Assembly (NCBI GenBank): GCA_014281115.1
Contig: JACONQ010000004.1
Location: 4,170,249 to 4,234,248, forward strand
Source of the DNA: Laburnicola sp. R22_1
Taxonomy: Eukaryota; Ascomycota; Dothideomycetes; Pleosporales; Didymosphaeriaceae
DNA: 64,000 nucleotides
Direction of reading: 5' to 3'
In this document: one piece after another, positions 33,806 to 48,144 of the stretch
Position numbering within the stretch: the first letter of the stretch is position 1
How the letters are laid out: each line of letters opens with the position of its first letter
The notes under the pieces: generated by a model
The model's database searches: none
Told to the model about the DNA's origin: nothing
The model's input: the letters and a program-made list of their open reading frames with translations, nothing else
Program-made: the position numbers and the translations under genes

Positions 33806-35982
33806 ATGTCTTCCACCGGCACCTTCAGAGGAACCCCCAAGAACCGCCCCCACAGCCAGCAACAGGGCCAGTTCACCAGCAGCCCATCCAACATCCCTCG
33901 TCCCGCCCTGGAGCAGCACATGTCCCATATCTCTCAGAGCGATGCGACGTCAACGCTCAGTGCTAGTCGAGCAAAACAGACCAAGAGAGATGAGGTATGT
34001 GCCAAAGACATAGCCCGCCACCGAGTTGAGCTTCTCCTAACGACAACAAACAGGCCATACGCCGCAAGATCGAGGGGGACTTGAACAAGAAGAAAAACCT
34101 CGGAGGTCGTGTCCGCCAGTCGAAGAAAGCCCCCCCGGGTACAGTCCTCGCCCTTAAGCCGAGCCCGGCACTGCAGATCAAGCCGAGCACGACCGTCTCT
34201 GAAGCCGCCCAGTTGATGGCGGCCAAGAGAGAAGATTGTGTCCTGGTTACAGATGACGACGACCGTATTGCTGGTATCTTTACCGCAAAGGATCTCGCCT
34301 TCCGCGTGGTTGGTGCTGGCGTCAAGGCTCAGAATATAACCATCGAGGAGATCATGACCAAGAACCCTCTATGCGCAAAGACCGATACAAGCGCCACGGA
34401 TGCTTTGGATCTCATGGTTCGGAAAGGCTTCCGTCACCTGCCAGTTATGGATGAGAACCATGACATCTCCGGCATCCTGGACATTACCAAGTGCTTCTAT
34501 GATGCTATGGAGAAGCTCGAGCGCGCCTATAGCTCCTCGCGCAAGCTATACGATGCCCTGGAGGGCGTGCAGGCGGAGATGGGCTCAAGCCAACCGCAAC
34601 AAATTATTCAGTACGTGGAGGCTATTCGGCAGAAGATGTCTGGACCTACCCTGGAATCAGTCCTGACGGGCTTGCCACCGACTACTGTTTCGGTTCGAAC
34701 TTCGGTCAAGGACGCCGCTGCAATGATGAAGGAGAATCACACGACTGCCGTGCTGGTGCAAGACCAGGGTCAGATTACTGGCATCTTTACGAGCAAAGAC
34801 GTCGTGCTTCGTGTCATCGCTGCTGGACTTGACCCGGCAACCTGCAGTGTGGTGCGGGTCATGACCCCTCACCCGGACTTTGCACCAATGGATATGAGTA
34901 TCCAGGCAGCGCTTCGGAAGATGCATGGTAAGCATCGTATCTCATCTATGAAAATTTGCATATTGACTGGATTATAGATGGCCACTACTTGAATCTGCCT
35001 GTGATGAGCGAGGCTGGTGAAATTGTTGGCATGGTGGATGTCCTAAAGCTAACATATGCTACCCTTGACCAGGTAAGTTGGTCCCTTCGCATAGGCAAGA
35101 CCATTCTGACATGTCTAGATCAATAACATTAGTACTACCGATAGCGAAGGTCCGGCTTGGAACAAGTTCTGGTTGTCGCTAGACAATGAGACGGAGTCGA
35201 TGATGTCTGGCGAGGGACGAAGTAACGTGATGCTTGGCACCCCAGACCATCGCTCAATGGCGTCCCATGATGTGCACCATGATGTGCACCGTCCAGGTCT
35301 TATGGATCGTGGAGATAGCGTCCTCCCAAATGACTCTGCCTCACACGTTGGGGATTCACCGGCTGCTTCTGCTCTCGCTGGTGCACCGGCAACACCCATG
35401 GAAGACACGCCCTTCGCATTCAAGTTTAAGGCTCCTAGTGGCCGTGTCCACCGTCTGCAGGTTACTGCCTCTGCCGGCATCGGAGAACTCATTTCCAATG
35501 TCGCCGCGAAACTCGGATCGGAGGTCGATACACTCGGAGGTAGTCCAACTTTCGAAGACGGAAAGATCTCCAAGTCAGGATTCGCGCTTAGCTATCTTGA
35601 CAACGAGGGTGATACTGTCTCGATAACCACAAACGAGGATCTCCATGAGGCGATCAGTCTTTCCCGCCTTGCACACCGAGAAAAGGTTGACCTGTTCGTG
35701 CACGACCCAGAGAAGCCCCCGCTGCCGGCAACTGTCGAACCTCAACCCGCTCTGCCCAAGCCTGTCACTCCCCCTGAATCTGTCATGCGGGAACGCAAAC
35801 AGTTTTTCGATGACGGCGAGGAAGAGCAGGGGCGCCCAAGGACTCGAGGCCCTTCTACAATCGCCAAACAGGAAGAGATCATCGCCGGTGTACCCAATGA
35901 CCTGTTACTACCCGGTGCCATAGCTACGTTGGCTGTCGTAGTCATTGCCGTCTTTGCGCTCGGCCGGGCGTCGAGCCGATGA
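33806..35982 (+). CDS. CBS- and PB1-domain protein (Mug70 type)
   Basis: Homologue of the fission yeast meiotically upregulated Mug70 family. Exons 33806-33994, 34054-34927, 34978-35072 and 35119-35982 encode 673 residues. Four CBS motifs form two Bateman pairs: the first at about residues 95-215 (DCVLVTDDDDRIAGIFTAKD, GFRHLPVMDENHDISGILDI), the second at about 265-385 (HTTAVLVQDQGQITGIFTSK, HYLNLPVMSEAGEIVGMVDV). A PB1 domain follows at about 480-580 (FAFKFKAPSGRVHRLQ ... DNEGDTVSITTNEDLHEAI). The protein ends with a hydrophobic span (LLLPGAIATLAVVVIAVFAL) followed by GRASSR, so it is probably tail-anchored. CBS pairs usually bind adenine nucleotides; the ligand here is unknown. Confidence 0.92.
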
Positions 35983-37031
35983 AACTGTGAAAAGAAATCC
36001 AGGTTGCTAATTGGGCGCGTACGAGCGTCGACTGTTGCATTGCCATTCTTGCTTTTGATATCCCTAGATGTCTTGTGTAATGATTCTGTAGTCTAGGTGT
36101 GGTTTTGACAGTACACTGGAAGGAATATGTGCCCTTCCATCATATTCTTTCGTTTCCCCTCTATAATAATCTCTTAGTGATCACCTTTTTACTCTCTTTT
36201 TGTTTACTAAGCAGGGGGCTCTGCCTTTTTTGTCATATTATTTAAGTTAAAAGCCTTTGTCGTTCTACCCCTAGGTAGTTAATTTAACGCCACATTATAA
36301 TCTCAGAATGTTCGTCGAAGTGACGGGGGGACTTTAACACCAACTGCTGACGTGTCTTCAGAACACGGAAGTCTCCTGTATTTGAACTCGGGTCATCGCA
36401 ATGCAACTGTAGAGGCTTGGCCTAAGCATGCCAAGGCGCACTATTTTCTCAACGCGCTATAAAACTTACAAGCGGACCCTTACCAGCATCCAAGACACGC
36501 CACAATCAAATTGGAAAACCACGCATAACGGCCCTTTTGTGGCGTCACATTGCCGACATTGCCGTTTTAACCCAGCCAAGGCCGGACGCAGATCTTTTCT
36601 AGAATACTTTTTACGTGAATTGTGGAGTGTCGAACGTTACGGTTCCTTTCCTATTATTCATGCCAACCCACTTGCTTTATTTTACCCTTGACTCCAGCCT
36701 TTCGCGAACGATGAGGAGGCATATCCAAGTGAAGGTTAGCATCGGTACCTTCTATATGGAAGCCAACTTCAGAGTTTTAAACTTGGGACAATAATCCCCG
36801 CATCATGCACTCCGCATCGGTGGTATCCGAAGGGTCTTGGAACGAAGCGGCAAAACTATGGTGTGATCTTGCAAGAGATAGTTCGTTTCTCGTCCGGAGA
36901 GGCCTAGCGGAGTGTGCACGGTGAAGGCAAATCTCGTGGTGGCTCTCTATATCGCATCCTGCATCCGCGCACAACACGCTTCCCTTTTCTCGATCTTATC
37001 GTCTCCCCAAATTCTGCATCATTTGGACATC
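35983..37031. other. Intergenic interval with a dispersed repeat
   Basis: About 1.05 kb upstream of the amino-acid transporter. It contains repeat copy 3 at 36194-36296. A frame at 36428-36691 has no recognisable content. I examined a tRNA-like stretch near 36375-36440 and rejected it. Confidence 0.5.
36194..36296 (+). repeat. Dispersed repeat, copy 3 (right part only)
   Basis: Shares TTTGTTTACTAAGCAGGGGG, CTCTGCC, AAAAGCCTTTGTCGTTCTAC and CCCTAGGTAGTTAATTTAAC with copies 1 and 4. The left half of copy 1 is absent. Confidence 0.82.
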
Positions 37032-38552
37032 ATGGACGTCTTCAAAGGCCTCCACAAGCAACAGGAACGCGAGTCGCCAACTGCATTGCCAGCTTATGAT
37101 TCCGGATCCGACCACGCGTTTGGAGACAAGGAAGATGAAGAGTTTGGCCAACAGACCGCGATCCAAACAGGCTGGACCGGTGATGGGCATGCCGGTGCCA
37201 ACGCCTACCCTCCCGAAGAAAACTATCGTACGCTGGGCCGCTGGCGCGCATGCGTCATTCTCATCACCATTGAAGTCGGCATCGGCATCCTCTCTCTGCC
37301 TTCTGCGCTTCAGACTCTCGGTCTTATCCCAGGGATTATCGCAATTCTAGGCTTCGGGGCCTTGACGACGTATTGTGGATTTATCCTGTTACAGTTCTAT
37401 CGGCGGTATCCTATGGTCAAAAATTTGGTGGACTGCGCGTTGTATGTGGGCGGGAAGCCATTCGAATACTTTTTGGGGGTGGCTTTCATCTTCAACCTGG
37501 TGTTGATCTGTGCGAGTGTGAATATTACGATGAGTGTTGCGCTGAACACCATGTCGAATCACGCGGTTTGTACGGTGGTTTTCATGGCGATCCCGCATGT
37601 GGGTGAGTTAGCCCTAAAAGCTGAGCATACTGGAAACATAAACTAACAGAGGTTCCAAGCATGTTGGCTGCTCTGTCTCCCCCGCAAACTCACGTTTGCC
37701 GCCGCCATGTCCTGGATCTGTACCATTTCCACCGTCTCCGCCGTCCTCATTGTCATGATCGCGCTCGGCGTCGCTGGCCCAAAAGCCCCGCCGGGCTTCA
37801 CCGTCTCTATCACGCTCGTCGGCAAGCCCAACTTTGTCGAAACCGTCAACGCCTTGCTCAACATCGCTTTCGCTTTCGCAGGCAACCAGTCTTTCATCAG
37901 CGTCATGGCAGAAATGCGGAATGCGGAAAAAGAGTTCCCACCTGCGCTGTTCATGCAGAAGGGCTTCGAGGTGGTCGTCTATATCGTAGTTGCTTGCGTC
38001 ATCTACGGGCTCGCCGGCGATGCTGTAACATCTCCTGCGCTGGGCTCCGCGCCACCCATCATGGCGAAGATTGCATATGGCATTCTGATCCCGTCGATCC
38101 TCGGCACCGGCCTCGTCATTGGAATCACAGCGATCAAATACATGTACATCGCGACCATGCGGCGCTTCAAACCCGACCAAGTCAATGTCCACAACGCGTT
38201 CACATGGACTCTGTGGGTCGGAATCGGAAGTATCTTCTGGATCGTCACCTTCATCGTGTCCAACGCCATTCCCATCTTCTCGTCGATTTTGAACATCAGC
38301 GCCGCCATCTTTATATCTTGGTTTACCTTTGGCCTCACGTCGATCTTCTGGCTTCATTTGAATTGGACGGTGCAGTTTTCGGGTCCGAGGAAGGCGGCGC
38401 TGGCGGTGTTGAATTATGCGATTTTGGGACTGACGTTGTTTTTGAATGTGGGTGGGTTGTATACGAGTTTGAAGGCGTTGATTGATATTTTCAATGATCC
38501 GGAGATTACGTTGAATGGACCGTTTACGTGTGCGGATAATAGCATTTTTTAG
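37032..38552 (+). CDS. AAAP-family amino-acid transporter
   Basis: Membrane amino-acid permease of the amino acid/auxin permease family (neutral amino-acid transporters of the Neurospora Mtr type). Exons 37032-37602 and 37660-38552 encode 487 residues. A hydrophilic N-terminus of about 65 residues precedes the spans. TM1 has ILITIEVGIGILSLPSALQT, the family signature (GxGxLSLP). Further marks are GFGALTTYCGFILLQF, AFAFAGNQSFISVMAEMRNA (GNQ loop before TM6) and EFPPALFMQKGFEV. About eleven membrane segments are visible. The intron acceptor must be at 37658-37659 (TTCCAAG), because the earlier CTAACAG shifts the frame. Which amino acid it carries is not readable. Convergent with the oxidoreductase, 122 bp apart. 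Confidence 0.9.
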
Positions 38553-38674
38553 ATTTTGGTTTCCTCTTGAATCAAGTCGTTCAGCTTGTCGCCTTCTTTC
38601 TTCTTTCTTCTTGCATTGATTAAAGCTCTTCATACTTTCAATACAACTTCCACCATCTCAACTCATCGTCTAAC

Positions 38675-39954
38675 TCATTCCTCCGCTCCAGCAACTCTCA
38701 CGACAATCTTTCCCTTCGCCCGTCCCCCTCGCAACTTCGCATACGCCTCCCTCACATCCTCAAACGCAAACTCCTCATCAATCTCAACTCTTAATTTACC
38801 CTCGCCCACCCAATCCGCCAGCACCTGCAACTGCCCCGCATCATTCCACGCCAAATACGGACTATACCTCCGCCTCCCCCCGCCCAAAAACCCAGGCAAA
38901 ACAACCCGCCTAACAGTAAACAACACATCCGTCGCCGCAACCTGCACAAACCGCCCCCCGGGCCTCACAAAATGATGACACTCTTCAAACAGCCTATCCT
39001 TGGCCCCCACATTCTCAACCACGACATCATAGACCCGCCCCGCGTCTTTCGCCGCATCCTTCAGCGCGTCCACGACGTCGCACTCGCGGTAGTTCAGCAC
39101 CGTGTCGGCGCCTAGCGCTGCCATGCGGGAAACGTTGGACGGCCCGCATGTCACGGTTACGTGGGTGGCGCCGAGCAGTTTGGCGATTTGCGTCGTGAAG
39201 CTGCCGACGCCGCCGGAGCCGCCGTTTATGAAGATGCTGGCGCCGCGGTGGACGTGGGGTTGGAGGGGTTGCAGGGCGGAGAGGGCGGCGGTGGGGAGGG
39301 CGGCGCCGTGGGTGAAGGGGGTGGTGGGGGGGAGGGGGACGACGCCGTTGGGTTGGGCGAGGACGTATTCTGCTAGGGTGCCTGGGGTGGGTGGGCGTTA
39401 GTATGTGGTGGATTGGATAGTTATCTAGGTTAGGTCCTAATGGTGGGTCTAAGGCTGGGGGTGTCCACGTACCATGCTGGTACGGCCAGTCGAGGCGGCC
39501 GAGGACTTTGGTGCCAATGCTGAGGTCGGGACGGTTGACGCCGGGGGGGATTGCGATGATGGTGCCGGAGAAGTCGAGGCCGGGGGTTGCGGGGGTGGTG
39601 GTGAGGAAGCGGGCTATGACGGGGGTGAGGGGGACTTTGTGGTCTGCTGGGTTGAGAGATGCGGCGTGGCTATGTTAAGAAGGGATAAGTCAGTTAGGTG
39701 AGGTAGGTATGGGCGTATGTATCTTGGGCATGTTCAAATTGAATTGCCCGTGGGGAATTGGTTTTCTTTATGCAGCCCTGGGTCGAATGGAGCGTGGATC
39801 GTCTCACGTACACTTTGACTAGTATGCAACGGTCTTTCTCCGAGGTGCATTTTGAGGGGGCTTCTAGCATGGGGATGGTGTTTAGGGAGAGGTTCGATTC
39901 GAATGGTTCGTTGCGGGTTGTGTATTGCCAGGCGCGCATGGTAGTGGGTGCCAT
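38675..39954 (-). CDS. MDR-family NAD(P)-dependent oxidoreductase (quinone-oxidoreductase type)
   Basis: Medium-chain dehydrogenase/reductase without the structural zinc loop. Exons 39954-39812, 39669-39473 and 39381-38675 encode 348 residues. The N-terminal GroES-like part has HAASLNPADHKV and PGLDFSGTIIAI, typical of quinone oxidoreductases and zinc-free enoyl reductases. The nucleotide-binding Rossmann fold has FINGGSGGVGSFTTQIAKLL (GGVGS in place of the usual GxGxxG) and VTVTCGPSNVSRMAALGADT. Later VYDVVVENVG and FVRPGGRFVQV follow the family. No zinc ligands are visible. The substrate is unknown; fungal members act in secondary metabolism or detoxification. Its upstream region carries a transposon starting 120 bp from the ATG. 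Confidence 0.87.
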
Positions 39955-40074
39955 TTTGGTATTGATACCTATCTCGAGCGGAATGTTGAGGTTTGGGGTT
40001 CCGGCAATACCAGATTACCTACGACGGTTGAGAAGAAGATGCAGAGCCTTGGCGAGGTAGTTTGACTATATGTA

Positions 40075-41602
40075 CGGAGGTGCCTTTCAAAAGTCTTTTC
40101 CTGGACCGTGCACGGTGGCGTAAGCCACTGCTCTTGGCGCTAGCACCCCTCATAGCAAAAATCCCTCAATCTTCATCATTGCTACTCTTCTATCTACCTG
40201 ATAATGCCTTCGTACGACATTGCCACCCGAGCTCAAGCCTTGACTCTAAAGCTGGCTGGCTTTTCAAATACTGAGATCGAGTCTATAACTGGAATCCAGC
40301 CGCGCACGGTTAATGCTATCTATCGCAAGGCTATCACCCGAGGACTAAACCCCGCTGAGAGCAAGACGATCCTTGACAAATACGTTAAAGATGGCAATCG
40401 ATCCGGCCGCCTAAAGAAGCAAACTGAGGAGCTAGTTGAAGATGTACTGTTAAAGGTCCATTAAGATCAATATGCTCGCGAGAAGACCTGCGCTCAAATC
40501 GCAGCAGAGATTAGAGGAGTGTCAGATATCACAGTCTGGCGAATCCTTAAAGCATCTGGATATTAAAAGACAAAGCCCACCCGCAAACTAGGGCTAATAG
40601 ATAAGATGAAGCGAGCCTGTTATTAATTTGCTCTTAATTATAAGGACTGGACGATTAAAGACTAGAAAAAGGTTATCTAGTCTAATAAGACATCTGTTGT
40701 CTATGGTCTTCGAAGAGGGGGATACCGCGTTTGGCGTCTACCTTCTGAGCGTTTTGTTAAGTCCTGCATTCGGCCGCGGTGGAAGGGGTTCTCTGAGTTT
40801 ATGTTTTGGGGTTGCTTTTCGTACGACTTAAAAGGCCCATGTCATATCTGGAAGGCAGAGACAAAGAGCGAAAGAAAGATTGCAGATTAAGAACTAGAAG
40901 CTATAAATAGAGAACTCGAGCCTATTCTTAAGGCAGAGTGGGAGCTAAATACGCCTTTGGCTTGAATGGGCCTTCGAAATCAGCCAGGACGAAAACCACA
41001 ATGGAAGTGGGATAGAAAGCATGGTAAGCTTGAAAGAGGGAGCGGAACTGGGATTGATTGGTGGAGATACTGCTGTCAGGTTGTTATTCCTAAACTAATT
41101 CCCTTCGTACGAGAATGTGAGAAGACTCAACCTGGGGTAATAGTTCAAGAGGATGGTGCAAGCCCACATAAGTCTTTCTATAAAGACAGGCTCTATAGCT
41201 TGGCTAGGGTCGTACAATTACTATGGCCTGGAAACTCCCCTGACTTGAATATGATTGAGCCAGCCTGGCCTTATATGAAAAGAGTAACAACAAAGAAAGG
41301 GTCTCCTTGGTTAAGAGCTGAGGCAGAGCGTATATGGCAAGAGGCATGGGGGGAGTTAGAACAGTGGCGGATTCAGGCTTGGATTGAGAGGATTGAGCGG
41401 CATATTTAGGAGATTCTTCGTCTTGAAGGTGGTAATGAGTATAGAGAGGGTAAGACTGAGAAGGTACGACGGTTTGAAGCTCCTATAGTAGATGATTGGG
41501 TTGATATTGAATAGAGATGTCTCTCGTACGAAGAATTTGGTGGCGTTTTTAGCTTGCGCCACTGTGCACGGTCCAGGAAAAGACTTTTGAAAGGCACCTC
41601 CG
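40075..41602 (+). mobile_element. Tc1/mariner-like transposon, RIP-inactivated
   Basis: A 1.53 kb element bounded by TA on each side (40073-40074 and 41603-41604). The inverted ends begin CGGAGGTGCCTTTCAAAAGT and match for about 50 nt with two mismatches (left 40075-40125, right 41552-41602). Inside is one transposase relic reading plus. The start at 40204 gives a helix-turn-helix part (ATRAQALTLKLAGFSNTEIE). The C-terminal part at 40966-41409 keeps VQEDGASPHKS and PGNSPDLNMIEPAW, the second and third catalytic blocks of the DDE/D family. Several stops interrupt it, all TAA or TAG where CAA, CAG or TGG is expected. At 40680-40690 the first catalytic block reads SNKTSV where SDETSV is usual. 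It is dead but well bounded. Confidence 0.88.
40204..41514 (+). pseudogene. Transposase relic inside the Tc1/mariner-like element
   Basis: Coding relic within the element above. Frames stay largely colinear from 40204 to the TAG near 41512, broken by in-frame stops near 40462, 40564, 40623, 40662, 40677, 40888 and 40963. Each stop is explained by a C-to-T or G-to-A change in a CpA/TpG context. The first catalytic Asp reads Asn and a following Glu reads Lys, so the enzyme could not act even if read through. No frameshift is needed to follow it, suggesting point mutation rather than decay by indels. Confidence 0.8.
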
Positions 41603-41996
41603 TATGTAGGGGGAGAATTTTCTGTCCAGTCCCGGTCGGCACACGTACGGGTAGATGGCCCGCCCCTGTCGTCTCGCGCCCACAATTTTCTCGTCGCGCC
41701 CTCGCGCGCTAACAAAGCCTCCCCCACCATCCCCCAAAACAATCACATCCAGTTTTTCCCCGTCCCCCCTCCAGGCACGGTGCCTTCTGCAGCGTCCCGT
41801 CGCTGTGCATACATTTTACATTTTTCCCTGCCCGCTGTCCGCTCGCTTGTTCTCGTGCTCTTTCCCGCGTCGACGGCCAGCCCCCCGCTCCAGGAGCCAC
41901 CGCTACTCCCTTGCCGCTGCGGACACGAGCGCGTTCGCATTGCGGGCATACGCATAGACTGCATACCCTGCCCAATATTCTAGACACAAACACGCC

Positions 41997-44900
41997 ATGG
42001 CTACCCTCCCCGAGAACGTGCACGCCGCGCTTGCCAATCTGCTGCGCGGTCTCCAGTCGCCAGACAATGTCGAGCGGACGGCTGCCGAGGACCAGCTGAA
42101 CCAGGAATGGTTCGCCCAGAGGCCCGACGTGCTGTTGATGGGCCTGTCGGAGCAGATCGACTTCGCCCCAGACTCTTCGGTGAGACCTCCGCTTGTCCTC
42201 GTCCGCCCTCCCCAGCTGAACATGCCCGCAGACGCGCACATTTGCCGCCGTCCTCTTCAGGCGGCAGTCCTCCAAGCCGCGGAAAGCCTCCCCGCACCAG
42301 CAGGCAGCCGACGCCTTCCTGACCCTCAACCAGCCCGAGCGCGAGGCGATACGTGCACGAATGCTGCAATGTCTGATCAAGGAGGCGGAGCCATCAGTAA
42401 GGAGCAAGATCGGAGACGCCGTGGCCGAGCTTGCGCGACAACACACAGACGAAGGTACGATGCAGCCTCGCAAAATTCCATCGTGACCACTGACTGGTGC
42501 AGGTGTGGCATGGCCGGAGTTGCTGGGCGCACTGTTCCAGGCGAGCCAATCCAGCGACGCCGGACAGCGTGAGACTGCCTTCCGGATATTCTCTACCACG
42601 CCGGGTATCATAGAGAAGCAGCACGAGGATGTCGTGATAACTGCCTTCAAAGGTGGCTTCGCGGATAGCAATACATCGGTACGTGCATGTCCATTGCATA
42701 CGCTTGTACTTGGCTCACCAATTGCCAGGTCCGGATTTCTGCCATGGAGGCCTTCGCATCGTTCTTCCGCTCCATCAAGAAGAACGCTCAGGCGAAGTAC
42801 TACGCTCTTATTCCCGAAATTCTGAACATTCTGCCGCCAATCAAGGAGTCCGGAGATGGAGATGTGCTCACCAAAGCTCTGATATGCTTGATCGACTTGG
42901 CCGAGATCGCGCCCAAGATGTTCAAGCCTTTGTTCAATAGCCTCGTGCAGTTCAGCGTATCGGTCATCCAGGATAAAGAGCTTGGAGATACTCCCCGTCA
43001 GAATGCACTTGAGCTTATGGCAACGTTCGCCGACTGCGCTCCGCAGATGTGTCGGAAGGACGAGAACTTCACTGGCGATATGGTCACACAGTGCTTGTCC
43101 CTCATGACTGATGTTGGTATCGACGACGATGATGCCGAAGAGTGGAACGAGTCTGAAGATGTAAGTATAAATTCTGGAGACCTGCAGCACTGCTAACATC
43201 GCAAAGCTTGACCAGGATGAAAGTGATTCCAATCACGTCGCTGGGGAGCAATGTATGGACCGTCTCGCTAACAAGCTTGGTGGCTCGGCCATACTTCCTC
43301 CAACCTTCAACTGGTTACCTAGGATGATGACTTCGTCCGCATGGCGTGACCGACATGCCGCGCTCATGGCCATCTCCGCTATTTCAGAAGGTTGCCGGGA
43401 GTTGATGATCGGTGAGCTGGATAAGGTCCTCGATCTCGTTTTGCCGGCTCTACGCGACCCCCACCCACGAGTGCGGTGGGCCGGATGCAATGCCGTTGGC
43501 CAAATGAGTACCGACTTTGCAGGCACTATGCAGGAAAAGTACCACCAAGTCGTACTACCGAACATCATTCCCGTTCTAGAGTCGTCCGAGCCCCGCGTAC
43601 AGGCACACGCCGCAGCTGCCCTTGTCAATTTCTGTGAGGAGGCCGAGAAGGAGATACTGGAACCCTATTTGGATTCGCTATTGAGTCACCTACTTATGCT
43701 CCTTCAAAGCCCCAAGCGTTTTGTACAGGAGCAGGCTCTGTCAACCATTGCCACCGTCGCCGATTCTGCCGAGGCCGCCTTTTCCACATATTACGACACC
43801 CTAATGCCTCTACTCTTCAATGTCCTCAATGAGGAGCAATCAAAGGAGTACCGACTCCTCCGAGCCAAGGCTATGGAATGTGCTACGCTCATCGCGCTCG
43901 CGGTTGGAAAAGAGCGTATGGGCGCCGATGCATTGTCGTTAGTGCAGCTACTCGGTCGGATCCAGAACAGCGTCTCCGAGCCGGATGATCCGCAAGCATC
44001 GTATCTGCTCCATTGCTGGGGTCGTATGTGCCGCGTGTTGGGGAAGGAGTTTGTTCCCTTCTTAGCAGGCGTCATCCCACCTCTAACTGAACTTGCGGGT
44101 GCCAAGGCTGACATCCAACTTCTGGACGACGAGGATCAAGTCGCACAGATTCAAGAGGAGGAGGGCTGGGAGCTTGTGCCCGTCAAGGGAAAGATGATCG
44201 GCATCAGGACGAGCACGCTGGACGATAAGCATATGGCGACTGAGCTCATTGTCATCTATGCACAAGTGCTAGAGGAGGCGTTCGAGCCGTACGTTAACGA
44301 CATCATGGACAAGATTGCCCTACCTGGATTAGCCTTCTTTTTCCACGACCCTGTACGAGTTGCGTCCGCGAAGTGCGTACCAGCTCTGCTCAGTGCTTTC
44401 AAGAAGGCACATGGACCCGAGTCGACACAGCTTGGGCAACTGTGGGAGCGAACCGTTGAGCGCGTAATCGAGGTTCTTAGTTCCGAACCCACCATTGACA
44501 CACTATCGGAGATGTACCAATGCTTCTACGAATGTCTGGAATGCATCGGCAAGAACTGCCTGACAAGCACGCACATGTCCGCGTTCATCGCCTCCGCTCG
44601 CAGCGTGCTTATAGACTATCAGCAGCGTGTGGAGGAACGTGCAGCCGAGCAAGCCGAGAATGAAGATGGCGAGGAGATCAGTGAGGATGAACTGTTCGCT
44701 ATCGAGGACGACCAGACACTCCTCTCCGATATGAACAAGGCCTTCCACACGATTTTCAAGAACATGGGCGCCGCATTTCTACCACACTGGGAAGGACTCA
44801 TGGAGTACTACACGAAGTCAGGGAGCCACCAGGACCCTACACAGCGCCAATGGGCGATTTGTATCTTTGACGATGTGCTGGAGTTCTGTGGTCCCCAGTC

Positions 44901-45544
44901 TTGGCAGTACCACGAGCAGATCATGCCGCCGCTCGTCGCGGGCATGCAGGATGACGTGCCTGCAAACCGACAGGCAGCTGCTTATGGTGTCGGCGTAGCT
45001 GCTCACCGTGGTGGTGACGCATGGTCAGAGTTTGCGGCAGCAAGTCTACCAAGCCTCTTTCAAATCACGCAGCGACCAAACGCCCGTTCCGATGATGATG
45101 TCTTCGCTACGGAAAACGCCTGCGCAAGTATCGCGAAGGTCCTGCACTATAACGCTTCGAAGGTGCAGAACTGGCAAGATGTAGCTGCTGCATGGCTGGA
45201 TACGCTACCTGTGACGAACGACGAGGAGGCTGCGCCCCATGCTTATGCCTTTTTGGCGCAGCTCATTGAGCAGTAAGTCTCTAGTTCTTATCCTCGTCTC
45301 CATCTTTCTTCTTTAAAACACGACTGACGCACAAAGACAAAACCCCGCCGTCTTCAGCAATCCGACCAAGGCCTTCGTTGCCGTGGTCAAAGCCCTCGAA
45401 GCCGAGACGCTCCAGGGCAAGATCGTCACGCATACCGTCCAAGCCGTCAAGGCGCTCGTGCAAGCCACAAATATGTTGGTCGAGCCTGTTCTCGGCTCGC
45501 TGACGCCCGAGCAGCAGCGTATCGTGAGTGTGTACTTCAGTTAG
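41997..45544 (+). CDS. PSE1: Karyopherin beta Kap121/Pse1 (importin-5 type)
   Basis: Nuclear import receptor built of HEAT repeats that binds RanGTP and carries ribosomal proteins, histones and other cargo into the nucleus. Exons 41997-42179, 42232-42454, 42503-42678, 42729-43160, 43207-45272 and 45337-45544 encode 1095 residues, the family's usual length. Conserved stretches: TAAEDQLNQEWFAQRPDVLL, FAAVLFRRQSSKPRK, VRISAMEAFASFFRSIKKNA, the acidic DDDDAEEWNESED loop, LPPTFNWLPRMMTSSAWRDR, HPRVRWAGCNAVGQMSTDFA, GWELVPVKGKMIGIRTSTLD and RQWAICIFDDVLEFCGPQSW. All introns are short with GT...AG ends. The last exon is short and ends VSVYFS. Its promoter region contains the right end of a Tc1/mariner-like element 394 bp upstream. 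Confidence 0.95.
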
Positions 45545-46481
45545 GATCTCGATAGCTACAGGAAGGTTTGGGATTGGTTTGAACGAGAGAGGCGCCAAGG
45601 AGGGTAGTGTGGAGGAGGAAGACATGGGGTGTTGCCGGTTGAGGGATTCGAGTTTACCAGCTTAGTGACGGAACGGATACTCGGATTGCCTGCCTGCGGT
45701 GCTGCTGGGATTTTTACACAGGGAATGAAATGAAATGGAAGGGACAGAGTTCGAAGCGAGGCTGGGGACGGACGGGAGGGGGAATGCTTACTTTGTCCTT
45801 CTTTTGGGTTTATCCACAGGGGGGTTTCCCATTGTTAGGTCGTGTCATGTCTTCGTTCGGTATGCAGGATTCCCCCTGGTTTTTTTTCTTTCCCTTTGCC
45901 TTCCCTTTGCCTTTCACTACTACCCCCCATTTGTTTTATGCATTAGCTGGCTGGATTTATGGATAAATAGAATGCAATACAATGTAATGCCATTATGCAT
46001 ATATCGAATGATGTTTTGTTTCCATCGTGCAGCACTGTCTGTCTGCCTGACTGACTGACTTTAGCACCACGCATTCATTCGAGTCTCACAAGAAAGAAAG
46101 AAAGGAAAGGAAAGGAAAGGGTTGCAAGATTGAACTTGTTTCGCTTTGATTTGCTTCCCTTCCCTTCCCTTCCCTTCACTTTTCACCAATCGTCATCCTC
46201 ATCCCATCCATATATGCTAATCCTCATCCCCACCCCCCTCCATATATATGCCAATCCCTACCGTACCGCCCACTACCCCCTCCGTATCCCCCTCACCCCC
46301 GCACAAAAAACAACTCCAAACGCCGGGTAATCCCAGTGAAGAACGCTAATGCTTGCTTCCCCCTAATAAAAAAACTCCAATCCAATCCAATCCAGCACGA
46401 TGCATCCCTCGTGGTCCAAAAAGACCCTCAGACACTGACACTCCACTCGACGTGCGCACTATGTATCCACGCGCCCGCTAT
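45545..46481. other. Convergent 3' interval of PSE1 and VPS4
   Basis: About 940 bp of low-complexity sequence: GGAAA and CTTCC pentamer runs (46100-46180), T runs and CCATATATATGC words. No gene is seen. Confidence 0.55.

Positions 46482-48144
<1,663 letters not shown>

Noticed and set aside
36375..36440. A tRNA-like stretch (TTTGAACTCGGGTCATCGC) on the minus strand
   Set aside because: The T-loop word is present, but the flanking bases do not pair as a T-stem and no acceptor stem can be formed.
37614..38633. A 339-codon minus-strand frame opposite the amino-acid transporter
   Set aside because: Arg/Asp-rich complement of membrane-protein codons; shadow frame.
41709..43232. A 507-codon minus-strand frame across the start of PSE1
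   Set aside because: Antisense to well-supported karyopherin exons and introns; no recognisable domain.
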